Counted from the stretch's first letter, positions 1 to 5,045 are shown. The stretch: DNA of 5,045 bases from DATKWV01 sp035529405 (GCA_035529405.1 DATKWV010000134.1:1-5045); one strand, 5' to 3'. A program made the numbers and translations. Notes: a model not told the origin generated them from the sequence alone.

Positions 1-70
1 CCACTCAACCATTTAACCAATTACTTTTGAATTTTACGTTATGGTTTTCAGGTTTTCGGTTTGCGTTTTT

Positions 71-112
71 CTATCCGCTATCCGCTCCCCGCTGTACGCT
101 ATCCTCTATCCG
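71..112. repeat. Heptamer tandem array, consensus CTATCCG
   Basis: Six consecutive 7-nt units without register slips: CTATCCG, CTATCCG, CTCCCCG, CTGTACG, CTATCCT, CTATCCG. Units vary by up to three substitutions while length stays fixed at seven, so the array is old or diversified by substitution. There are no spacers, so this is not a CRISPR. Confidence 0.8.
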
Positions 113-155
113 TTACGAGCCGCGCAACCGCAACCGCATCACGGTCCTTCCTTGT

Positions 156-197
156 GTCTTTGGTCTTGTGTCTTCAGTTTTCTGTCTTCCGTACTCT
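156..197. repeat. Heptamer tandem array, consensus GTCTTCN
   Basis: Six consecutive 7-nt units: GTCTTTG, GTCTTGT, GTCTTCA, GTTTTCT, GTCTTCC, GTACTCT. The unit sequence is unrelated to the array at 71-112, but period and unit number are the same. CTTGTGTCTT at 151-160 recurs at 165-174, a 14-nt (two-unit) offset. Confidence 0.75.
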
Positions 198-294
198 GCC
201 CAGCGGCAACACGCACAATAAAGCTCAATTGCCCCCGGTAACGCATATCTTGCCGCCAAAAATCCCCCTTTCGCAGAAAAGCCACAAAAAATTG

Positions 295-323
295 TTGACA
301 AATCTGCTGTTTTCTGGTTTCAT
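295..323 (+). promoter_or_regulatory. Possible sigma-70-type promoter of the cold-shock gene
   Basis: A perfect TTGACA (295-300) is followed after 17 nt by TTTCAT (318-323), which matches TATAAT at four of six positions. The predicted start near 330 lies a few bases before the first arm of the structured leader (334), which is what a promoter for that leader would show. The -10 match is weak, so this is only a candidate. Confidence 0.4.
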
Positions 324-329
324 TCGGGA

Positions 330-430
330 ATTAACACGGGCTGGTTCCTATGCCTCGTGGGTCCTGTCCCTGTAAAAAAATGTAACATACGAGGCCGTGT
401 ATTAACGGGTCTGTTCGCAGACCCGAGGAG
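330..430 (+). promoter_or_regulatory. Structured 5' leader of the cold-shock gene
   Basis: The roughly 110 nt between the candidate promoter and the coding region contain strong self-complementarity. Helix 334-339/395-400 (ACACGG with CCGTGT) is continued by 353-358/389-394 (CCTCGT with ACGAGG). A third hairpin, 406-413/418-425 (CGGGTCTG, loop TTCG, CAGACCCG), ends exactly where the GAGGAG Shine-Dalgarno begins (425-430). Segment 359-366 (GGGTCCTG) can also pair with 418-424 (CAGACCC), leaving one bulged C, which would open the third hairpin and create a pseudoknot or an alternative fold. Long structured leaders regulate cspA-family mRNAs in enterobacteria by temperature. A similar role here is inference. 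Confidence 0.5.
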
Positions 431-438
431 ATGAACAG

Positions 439-642
439 TTGGCTACCGGAATTGTAAAATGGTTTAACGAGAAAAAGGGATTTGGTTTTATCGTTCCCGA
501 CGATGGCGGTGAGGACTTGTTTGTCCATCATTCCAATATCGCAACCGAAGGTTTTCGTGTCCTCGATGACGGCCAGAAAGTCGAGTTTGAAACAAGACAG
601 GGCCGCAAGGGACTCGAAGCTGTCGATGTCAAGCCCTGTTGA
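439..642 (+). CDS. Cold-shock-domain protein (CspA family), TTG start
   Basis: This 67-residue protein is a single cold-shock domain, the normal length of the CspA/CspB family, which binds single-stranded RNA and DNA in the cytoplasm, melts mRNA structure and often supports growth at low temperature. The nucleic-acid-binding motifs are intact: K7-W8-F9, RNP1 as K13-G-F-G-F-I18, and RNP2 as L27-F-V-H-H31. The start is TTG. It yields the family-typical MATGIVKWFN beginning and sits 8 nt after GAGGAG (425-430), while no in-frame ATG exists. The ATG at 431-433 is out of frame, almost touches the Shine-Dalgarno and ends after eight codons. The gene stands alone, preceded by a structured leader and followed by a likely terminator, so it is probably monocistronic. 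Family assignment is secure; actual cold induction cannot be seen. Confidence 0.95.
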   Translation: MATGIVKWFNEKKGFGFIVPDDGGEDLFVHHSNIATEGFRVLDDGQKVEFETRQGRKGLEAVDVKPC

Positions 643-667
643 TACCTGCAAAAACGGCAAAACCAGC

Positions 668-693
668 GGTCCCATCTTCCGGCGGGACCTTTT
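668..693 (+). terminator. Likely Rho-independent terminator after the cold-shock gene
   Basis: GGTCCC (668-673) pairs with GGGACC (684-689) around a 10-nt loop, followed at once by TTTT (690-693). It lies 26 nt after the cold-shock stop codon. The T run is short and then interrupted by GGGG, so termination may be partial. Confidence 0.5.
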
Positions 694-785
694 GGGGTTT
701 CTGAAAAAATTAATAAATCGCTTCGTTGACAGGCTTTTTTTCTCTGCTGTGCTCTTACGTTGCTGAAAAGTTCGAAAACCCGGCT

Positions 786-1370
786 ATGCGGATACTTAAC
801 ATTTTCGAACAGCCGTACCTGTTGCTGTTCGCAGCGGCTTTTGTCCTGTTTGTCGCGCTTGTAATACGCATATTTTTCCCACGGATTCCCCGATGGCCCC
901 AGCTGCTTTTACCGTGTCTTCTGGCAGCTTCCGCGTTTGGTATTGATTACCTCGTCCGAACCGACACCGAGAAAATCAGAACCACCATACAATCCGCTGC
1001 AAAAGCCGTCCGTAACGAAAATCCCCGCGCAATAGAGCCTCTGATTGCACCTGCGTATTCCGATTCGTATCATAAAACCAAAGCTGCCCTTATCGCCCAT
1101 TGTACCGCCGTGCTTTCAGAACCGCTGATTGACAAGAACATCACCAGGTTCCTCTCCATCGACATACACCCTCCCGATGCAGCTGTCCTGTGCACGGCAA
1201 ACATAGTTTTTGACAAGCGAAGTTACGTCTATCAAAGTTACAAACAGCTGATGCTGGTGAAAATGAAAATCCAATTGCAAAAAGACCCCGCCGAAGAGTG
1301 GCTTATCAGCCGTTGTGAAATACTCGAAATAGACAGACTGCCGGCAAAATGGGGCAATATTGCTTATTAG
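786..1370 (+). CDS. Hypothetical membrane protein, two N-terminal helices and soluble NTF2-like tail
   Basis: The 194-residue protein has two closely spaced hydrophobic helices (about 10-31 and 37-56) joined by a short Arg/Pro turn (FFPRIPRW), then a soluble domain of about 140 residues. The tail begins with an amphipathic helix (about 60-77) and contains LIAPAYSDSYHKTK, a middle helix ending in a Cys, and two hydrophobic beta-type stretches (VLCTANIVF; MLVKMKIQL) ending in EEWLISRCEILEI. Helices followed by long strands, the last with a Trp, suggest an NTF2/SnoaL-like fold, but I see no catalytic signature. The ATG at 786 was preferred over the in-frame TTG at 726 because the extra 20 residues are unremarkable. 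Neither start has a good Shine-Dalgarno. It may be cotranscribed weakly with nothing else: a terminator lies upstream and 121 nt separate it from the sulfatase. Function unknown. Confidence 0.75.
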   Translation: MRILNIFEQPYLLLFAAAFVLFVALVIRIFFPRIPRWPQLLLPCLLAASAFGIDYLVRTDTEKIRTTIQSAAKAVRNENPRAIEPLIAPAYSDSYHKTKAALIAHCTAVLSEPLIDKNITRFLSIDIHPPDAAVLCTANIVFDKRSYVYQSYKQLMLVKMKIQLQKDPAEEWLISRCEILEIDRLPAKWGNIAY

Positions 1371-1387
1371 TGCCGGATTTCCCGGCA
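1371..1387 (+). other. GC-rich hairpin after the membrane protein gene
   Basis: TGCCGG (1371-1376) and CCGGCA (1382-1387) form a 6-bp stem with a 5-nt loop immediately after the stop codon. No T run follows on the plus strand, so it may protect the 3' end or terminate poorly. It is not a standard intrinsic terminator. Confidence 0.3.
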
Positions 1388-1419
1388 AAGCGCCTGCAAA
1401 AAAATTCGAAATCTGTTAG

Positions 1420-1425
1420 TATAAA
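1420..1425 (+). promoter_or_regulatory. Possible -10 element of the sulfatase gene
   Basis: TATAAA (1420-1425), in an AT-rich stretch 67 nt before the chosen sulfatase start, fits a -10 box. No convincing -35 hexamer lies 16-18 nt upstream, so the site is tentative. Confidence 0.3.
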
Positions 1426-1491
1426 TCATCTTCAGGCAGCTTGATAAACGCCGGCGTAAAAATGAATAAAAATCAAACGGAGACCCGTAAC

Positions 1492-2868
1492 ATGAATCGA
1501 AGAAGTTTTCTGCAGTTTATATGCGCACAGGCCGCAGCAGGCGCTGTTTGCGGCTGCGAAACTCTGAATTCGTTCACCCCCGGCAGAAGCTGTGCCGACG
1601 GTACGCCGCCCAACATTGTTATTATCTTTGCCGACGACCTCGGCTACGGCGACCTTGGCTGTTTCGGACATCCGACCATCAAAACGCCCAATCTCGACCG
1701 CATGGCCGCTGAAGGTATGAAGTTTACCCAGTTCTATGCCGCTGCGTCGGTGTGTACTCCGAGCAGGGCTGCTCTTTTGACGGGCCGGCTGCCGATACGC
1801 TCGGGAATGTGCGGCAGCCGCAGGGGCGTTCTGTTCCCCGACTCTGTCGGCGGCCTGCCGGAAAGTGAAATTACGATTGCCTCTGCGCTGAAAGGGCGCG
1901 GATACGCCGCCTGCTGCATCGGCAAATGGCACCTCGGACATCTGCGGCAATACCTGCCCACCGCCCGCGGCTTTGATTACTATTTCGGAATTCCTTACAG
2001 CAACGATATGAAGCCCACGCCGCTTATGCAGAACGAAAAAACCATCGAAGAACCGGCAGAACAGTCCACGCTGACCAAACGCTATACTCAGCAGGCTGTC
2101 GGATTCATCGAACAAAATAAAAACCGGCCCTTCTTTTTATATTTTGCCCACACCTTTCCTCACGTACCGCTTTTTGCATCGGACGACTTTAAAGATAAAA
2201 GTCTGCGGGGTCTTTACGGCGACGTTGTCGAGGAGCTGGATGTTAGCGTCGGAAAAATCCTGAAAACGCTTCGGCGGTACAATCTGGCTGAAAAGACCTT
2301 TGTGATTTTCACCAGTGACAACGGCCCGTGGCTTGTAAAGAAACTGGATGGAGGTTCGGCGGGGCTTTTGCGGGGCGGCAAGGGCACTACCTGGGAAGGC
2401 GGTATGCGCGAGCCGTGTATCGCGTGGTGGCCGGGCAAAATCAAACCCGGTACGGTCAATACCGACCTGACATGCACTATGGACATTTTTGCAACCTGTC
2501 TTGACCTTGCTGCTGTGCCCCTGCCGCGGGACAGGGTCATTGACGGCGTCAGTATGGTTTCGACACTTTTGGGCACCGGCAAATGCAGCCGCAGCACAAT
2601 GTTTTATTACAAGGGCACGCGGCTTATGGCTGTGCGCGAGGGGCCGTGGAAAGCGCACTTTGTCACACGTACCGAAGACGCCAGACAACTGCAGGAGCAC
2701 GACCCGCCGCTGCTGTTTAACCTCGAGCAGGACCCGTCTGAAAAGTATGACGTTGCAGCCGATAATCCCGACATAATCGCCGATATCAGGCGTGTTGTCG
2801 AACAGCACAGGGCAGCCCTGGTGCCTGCTGTTTCCCAGCTTGATTTGGTATCACAGAGCAGTCATTAG
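1492..2868 (+). CDS. Arylsulfatase A-like type I sulfatase, Tat lipoprotein-type signal
   Basis: A complete 458-residue S1-family sulfatase, the usual length for the arylsulfatase A/GALNS-like group, which hydrolyses sulfate esters. The start is the ATG 9 nt after GGAG (1479-1482). It gives an N-terminus with a twin-arginine motif (N2-R-R-S-F-L7), a short hydrophobic stretch and a possible lipobox ending at Cys22, implying Tat export folded and perhaps membrane anchoring. Residues match the ARSA active site one for one: D48-D49, C88-T-P-S-R92 with A-A-L-L-T-G-R following (Cys88 to be converted to formylglycine), K145 and H147 in GKWHLG, S170 in GIPYSND, H224 in HTFPHVPL, D276-N277, and K297 in GKGTTWEGG. 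The C-terminus has the common LFNLEQDPSEKYDVA segment. The maturation enzyme is not in the window. The natural substrate (sulfated glycan or small aryl sulfate) cannot be told; no glycoside hydrolase or transporter lies beside it. Confidence 0.95.
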   Translation: MNRRSFLQFICAQAAAGAVCGCETLNSFTPGRSCADGTPPNIVIIFADDLGYGDLGCFGHPTIKTPNLDRMAAEGMKFTQFYAAASVCTPSRAALLTGRLPIRSGMCGSRRGVLFPDSVGGLPESEITIASALKGRGYAACCIGKWHLGHLRQYLPTARGFDYYFGIPYSNDMKPTPLMQNEKTIEEPAEQSTLTKRYTQQAVGFIEQNKNRPFFLYFAHTFPHVPLFASDDFKDKSLRGLYGDVVEELDVSVGKILKTLRRYNLAEKTFVIFTSDNGPWLVKKLDGGSAGLLRGGKGTTWEGGMREPCIAWWPGKIKPGTVNTDLTCTMDIFATCLDLAAVPLPRDRVIDGVSMVSTLLGTGKCSRSTMFYYKGTRLMAVREGPWKAHFVTRTEDARQLQEHDPPLLFNLEQDPSEKYDVAADNPDIIADIRRVVEQHRAALVPAVSQLDLVSQSSH

Positions 2869-2910
2869 CCGGGTTCTGCGCGTTTTCGTTTCGTTTGAGT
2901 TATGCGGTCA

Positions 2911-3015
2911 AAAATTAGTATGGCGGCCCCAGGTTTCCCTGTCCCCAGATTTTCAGATTTCAGAGATTTAGTTGTGGTGTCCCCAAGTTTAATTAACGCC
3001 GCCAAAAAATAATTT
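2911..3015. repeat. Imperfect inverted-repeat element with CCCCA direct repeats
   Basis: The ends are inverted: AAATTA-4 nt-GGCGGC (2912-2927) against the reverse complement of GCCGCC-6 nt-TAATTT (2998-3015). Inside lie three direct repeats, CCCCAGGTTT (2927-2936), CCCCAGATTT (2943-2952) and CCCCAAGTTT (2981-2990), plus a small tandem set CAGATTTT, CAGATTT, CAGAGATTT (2946-2969). GTGTCCCCA-type motifs are typical of repeats scattered by REP-associated tyrosine transposases (IS200/IS605-like). No transposase is encoded here, so this would be a non-autonomous or decayed copy. The repeat structure is seen; the mobile origin is inferred. Confidence 0.45.
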
Positions 3016-3016
3016 G

Positions 3017-3086
3017 TTAAACGTCCCCTGTTTTTCACTATTTTCTTCCTATTTTCCTTATTTTCCTAACGTCCCCTATTTTCCTG
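3017..3086. repeat. AACGTCCCC repeat pair with TATTTTCCT units
   Basis: AAACGTCCCCTGTTTTTC (3019-3036) is repeated as TAACGTCCCCTATTTTCC (3067-3084), 48 nt apart. Between and within them TATTTTCCT occurs at 3050-3058, 3059-3067 and 3077-3085, with a fourth, longer version at 3039-3049 (TATTTTCTTCC). Read on the minus strand this gives GGAAAATAGGGGACGTT, a form resembling REP/RAYT-associated repeats. The minus-strand gene at 3076-4035 takes its TAG stop codon from the second copy. Confidence 0.55.
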
Positions 3087-4035
3087 AAGCGAATTGATTT
3101 TTGCTTTTGTGTTTTATCCACCAACTAACCGTAAAAGCGATAATCGCAATAACGGCACTACACACAAGTACTACTGTTGGTCGTGGCATTCCTTGGCCTG
3201 TCAATGCCATAGGAGTACCAATTCCTTGAGACAAGGGTTCGAGAATCTGAGGCAGTCGTTCAAGGATAACCTGTTCCAAGTTGTTTGGAGAACCACCAGG
3301 AAGAAACAATACTATCCAAGGATAAAGAATGCCACCGCTAGGTCCTGCCGAAGTGCGTGTATACGTCGCATATCCTAAGTACAATGGCAGCATGAAAAGC
3401 AACGGCACCAGCCCTAAGTGCAAGGCCCAATGAAACGGGCTCTTCTGCTTGATGATTGGCCAGACAGCAAACCAGACCAAACCTGATAGGAAAACGAACT
3501 CAAACACAAGATTTGCCCAGTACCAGTTCGCTTGCTGAAGGCGTTTTTCCAATACATATCGCTGGAAATACGTATAACCATCCAGCTCATGGGAGCGGGC
3601 ACGAAATAAGCCGGCACGAGCCTGTTCTATTTTTTCGAGTAAACCTTCCACACCATTACGCTCTGATTCTTCGGTGGCCTTCCACTCCATGTACCCAGTC
3701 ACAAAATAATTGTTTGGTTCAGAGTTTGTACATTCAAAATCAAATTGCTTAATCACTTGAGGGAAATCCTTCATCGCCTCGGACTCGCGTACCCTGAATA
3801 AACTTTCTCCGTGAAGATGTGTAAATTCATAAATGAACCACCCATCACGCAATACAACCTGCCCTCTCCATCCATTTTTAACATTGGGATCAAGGGCAAT
3901 ATTACAAGCAGCATACCAGAGTTCTCGGGATGTTCCCTGTTTGATTGGGGCCATAAGCTTCGCAAGCAAAGAAATTCCACCAGCGAAAGCTGTTGTCATA
4001 GTAATTGCAAAGATTAATACGACACGTTGTTTCAT
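3076..4035 (-). CDS. Hypothetical four-helix membrane protein with large exposed domain
   Basis: I do not recognise this 319-residue protein. It has an N-terminal helix (about 5-28), a soluble domain (30-172) rich in aromatic and charged residues, a helix at about 174-195, a basic turn (KQKSPFHW), a helix at about 204-223, a short hydrophobic segment (235-247, GGILYPWIVLFLPGG, possibly re-entrant), a helix at 287-307 and a basic tail (KHKSK). Positive charges (MKQR, KQKS, KHKSK) predict both ends inside and the 30-172 domain outside. The ATG at 4035 follows a weak AGG about 10 nt upstream. It lies 22 nt after the stop of the receiver-like fragment on the same strand, suggesting an operon. The last residues and stop (FASGK, TAG) come from a dispersed repeat, so the original C-terminus may have been altered. 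Composition is more AT-rich than the sulfatase. Confidence 0.75.
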   Translation of the reverse strand: MKQRVVLIFAITMTTAFAGGISLLAKLMAPIKQGTSRELWYAACNIALDPNVKNGWRGQVVLRDGWFIYEFTHLHGESLFRVRESEAMKDFPQVIKQFDFECTNSEPNNYFVTGYMEWKATEESERNGVEGLLEKIEQARAGLFRARSHELDGYTYFQRYVLEKRLQQANWYWANLVFEFVFLSGLVWFAVWPIIKQKSPFHWALHLGLVPLLFMLPLYLGYATYTRTSAGPSGGILYPWIVLFLPGGSPNNLEQVILERLPQILEPLSQGIGTPMALTGQGMPRPTVVLVCSAVIAIIAFTVSWWIKHKSKNQFASGK

Positions 4036-4057
4036 GTTTCTTGCCTAAGAACTATAG

Positions 4058-4300
4058 TTATTTTTCTATCAACTTGGCAACCGTTTCGATCCATTCATCC
4101 TTAATCCAGGATAAATCATCAAATGGGACCACTCTTTTAACTGTCCATGCAGCATCTTCTAAAGCATATTTCATTCCATCTCGGGCGAAGCTATTAGTGG
4201 TATGCATAATAACGGGACAAATCGGTTTCTCAGTTTCAGGAAAATCAACAACATGTCTTCTAACACCTGAAATAGGGGCCGTTTGCCTGTTTTGTAGATC
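4058..4300 (-). pseudogene. C-terminal remnant, possibly a cyclic-phosphate-receiver-like protein
   Basis: Reading the minus strand from about 4300 to a TAA at 4058-4060 gives coding-quality sequence: HVVDFPETEKPICP, VIMHTTNSFARDGMKYALED, then AAWTVKRVVPFDDLSWIKD and EWIETVAKLIEK. The frame is open upstream to a TAA at 4331-4333. No plausible start with a ribosome binding site precedes the conserved part; the first ATG (4207) lies inside it and would leave 49 residues. The pattern PVI-H-(T/S)-(T/S)-N followed about ten residues later by a helix and a W-x-V-x-R-V strand resembles the C-terminal part of cyclic-phosphate receiver domains, whose acidic N-terminal pocket would then be missing. The family guess is from memory of the pattern. 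The 5' end abuts a repeat array, consistent with truncation. The 4058 end lies 22 nt before the membrane protein start. Confidence 0.45.
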
Positions 4301-4333
4301 ACTCGATGCTGCGCCGCACGGGCTTTTTTCTTA

Positions 4334-4361
4334 TACGCAATACGCATAACGCGATACGCGA
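4334..4361. repeat. Heptamer tandem array, consensus TACGCRA
   Basis: Four 7-nt units in register: TACGCAA, TACGCAT, AACGCGA, TACGCGA, followed by a partial TAC. It lies between the thrC stop codon and the truncated receiver-like gene. Its period matches the arrays at 71-112 and 156-197, although the unit sequence differs. No intrinsic terminator for thrC is visible here. Confidence 0.7.
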
Positions 4362-4368
4362 TACACCT

Positions 4369-5045
4369 CTATTTTATGAGCTTGATTATTTCGTCGAGTT
4401 CGTTCGGCACTTCCACAGGCGGGTTGCTGAACTGTCCCTGTTTTTGCTTGTGGTAATTGACCGTTACGTTGGGGTCTTTTAGAGGATGGCCGGTAAGAAC
4501 GCAGGCAACCCGCTCATCAGCGGCAATGATTCCCTCCCGCCGCAGGTGCTTCAAACCCGCAATAGTCGCAGCAGAGGCAGGCTCACAGCCAAGGCCGTAC
4601 CTGCCCACCACCGCTTTTGCATCGCAAATTTCTTCGTCGGTTACAGCGCGGCAAAGGCCGTTACATATATCGATTGTACGCAGGCATTTTTTAAGATTGA
4701 CCGGCCGGGAAATCTCTATTGCTGATGCGCAGGTGTGCGGCGAAAAGTTTCGGGCTGTTAAGTCTGCGTAATAATCGTCGATTATCGACTGGTTGACGTG
4801 GCCGTTATTCCAGGTAAGTTTTTTGTTGTTGACCAGATCGGTAAGGGTATCGGCGCCGGCGGCGTTGATAATTGCAATGCGCGGTATCTGCTGGATTAAT
4901 CCTAATTGTTTGAGTTCGTAGAAGGCCTTGCCGAACGCGCTGGAATTGCCGAGGTTGCCGCCGGGTACTATAATCCAGTCGGGAACGGTCCAGCCGAGCT
5001 GCTCAATAATCCTGTACATTATGGTCTTCTGGCCTTCGAGCCTGA
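4369..5045 (-). CDS. thrC: Threonine synthase, C-terminal part (5' end outside window)
   Basis: About 225 residues of a PLP enzyme that converts O-phosphohomoserine to L-threonine and phosphate, the last step of threonine synthesis in the cytoplasm. The reading frame continues past the right edge. The first visible residues (RLEGQKTI) precede the methionine at 5019, so that ATG is internal and not the start. Diagnostic segments are VPGGNLGNSSAFGKAF (the glycine-rich loop that holds the PLP phosphate), AIINAAGADTL, the CEPASAATIAGLKHL helix region and the VLTGHPLKDPN segment near the C-terminus. The PLP-binding lysine is expected in the missing N-terminal half. The gene ends in TAG at 4369-4371 with residues KLIK. 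Its downstream side meets a 7-nt repeat array, not a recognisable terminator. No other threonine-pathway gene is visible. Confidence 0.93.
   Translation of the reverse strand, partial: RLEGQKTIMYRIIEQLGWTVPDWIIVPGGNLGNSSAFGKAFYELKQLGLIQQIPRIAIINAAGADTLTDLVNNKKLTWNNGHVNQSIIDDYYADLTARNFSPHTCASAIEISRPVNLKKCLRTIDICNGLCRAVTDEEICDAKAVVGRYGLGCEPASAATIAGLKHLRREGIIAADERVACVLTGHPLKDPNVTVNYHKQKQGQFSNPPVEVPNELDEIIKLIK

Larger units (their letters stand above)
1..204. repeat. Intergenic mosaic of short degenerate tandem repeats
   Basis: No gene is supported here. The stretch is a chain of short tandem arrays that change unit length and sequence. Positions 43-66 hold three 8-nt units (GGTTTTCA, GGTTTTCG, GTTTGCGT). 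Positions 71-112 hold six 7-nt units in exact register, consensus CTATCCG. Positions 123-140 hold three 6-nt units (CGCAAC, CGCAAC, CGCATC). Positions 156-197 hold six 7-nt units, consensus GTCTTCN. Open frames across the region are low-complexity peptides created by the repeats and lack ribosome binding sites. The arrangement recalls the short tandemly repeated repetitive (STRR) heptamers of cyanobacteria, but that is only an analogy. Function is unknown. Confidence 0.7.

Noticed and set aside
71..197. Repeat arrays as a possible CRISPR
   Set aside because: Units are 6-8 nt, directly adjacent and without unique spacers.
203..256. Inverted repeat GCGGCAA / TTGCCGC
   Set aside because: Seven base pairs with a 40-nt loop and no linked gene end; compatible with chance.
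27..375. Several overlapping open frames on both strands in the left repeat region
   Set aside because: They translate tandem repeats into low-complexity peptides, overlap each other in different frames and have no ribosome binding sites.
331..675. Minus-strand open frame opposite the cold-shock gene
   Set aside because: It is antisense to a clear cold-shock gene and its product has no recognisable features.
726..785. In-frame TTG extension of the membrane protein, and TTGACA (726-731) as its -35 box
   Set aside because: The TTG has no Shine-Dalgarno and adds nothing family-like; the TTGACA has no acceptable -10 hexamer at 16-18 nt.
1441..1491. Longer sulfatase starts (TTG 1441, ATG 1462)
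   Set aside because: Neither has a Shine-Dalgarno, and both would bury the twin-arginine signal behind extra residues. The ATG at 1492 has GGAG at 9 nt.
1432..2808. Long minus-strand open frames (1432-2115, 2137-2808)
   Set aside because: They are mirror frames of the GC-rich sulfatase gene, with no domain features of their own.
4301..4327. GC-rich run followed by TTTTTT as a plus-strand terminator
   Set aside because: Only 3-bp stems can be drawn before the T run, and no plus-strand gene ends nearby.
4005..4349. Plus-strand open frame across the receiver-like fragment
   Set aside because: The minus-strand frame here has clear protein-like composition and a fitting stop and spacing; the plus frame does not.

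Overview
The window looks like chromosomal DNA of a free-living bacterium, most likely a Planctomycetota member of the Phycisphaerae/Sedimentisphaerales type. This taxonomic call is inference. It rests on a Tat-exported arylsulfatase A-like sulfatase with a lipoprotein-type signal, a planctomycete-style membrane protein with two N-terminal helices, loosely packed genes, and intergenic DNA full of short degenerate tandem repeats. No rRNA or tRNA was seen to test it.

Layout, left to right. Positions 1-204 hold no credible gene but a mosaic of short-period tandem repeats (8-, 7-, 6- and again 7-nt units). A possible promoter (295-323) and a roughly 110-nt structured leader (about 330-430) precede a TTG-started cold-shock-domain gene (439-642), closed by a likely terminator. 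Next, on the same strand, are a small membrane protein of unknown function with a possible NTF2-like tail (786-1370) and a complete sulfatase (1492-2868) with every expected catalytic residue.

From 2869 to 3086 the DNA is repeat-rich: an imperfect inverted repeat carrying CCCC-A-rich direct repeats, then AACGTCCCC-type repeats separated by TATTTTCCT units. These resemble the repeats left by REP-associated tyrosine transposases, but no transposase gene is present. The minus strand then carries a visibly more AT-rich pair: a four-helix membrane protein of unknown function (3076-4035) and, 22 nt upstream, the C-terminal remnant of what may be a cyclic-phosphate-receiver-like protein (4058-about 4300), cut off at its 5' side. 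Another 7-nt repeat array (4334-4361) separates this pair from the 3' half of threonine synthase (thrC, minus strand, running off the right edge).

How it fits together: thrC, the cold-shock gene and the sulfatase look like ordinary resident genes with no shared pathway. The receiver remnant/membrane protein pair, bounded by repeats on both sides, looks like an inserted and partly decayed accessory segment. The most interesting items are the cold-shock leader with two competing folds, the repeated use of 7-nt tandem arrays of unrelated sequence, and the orphan membrane protein whose stop codon comes from a dispersed repeat.
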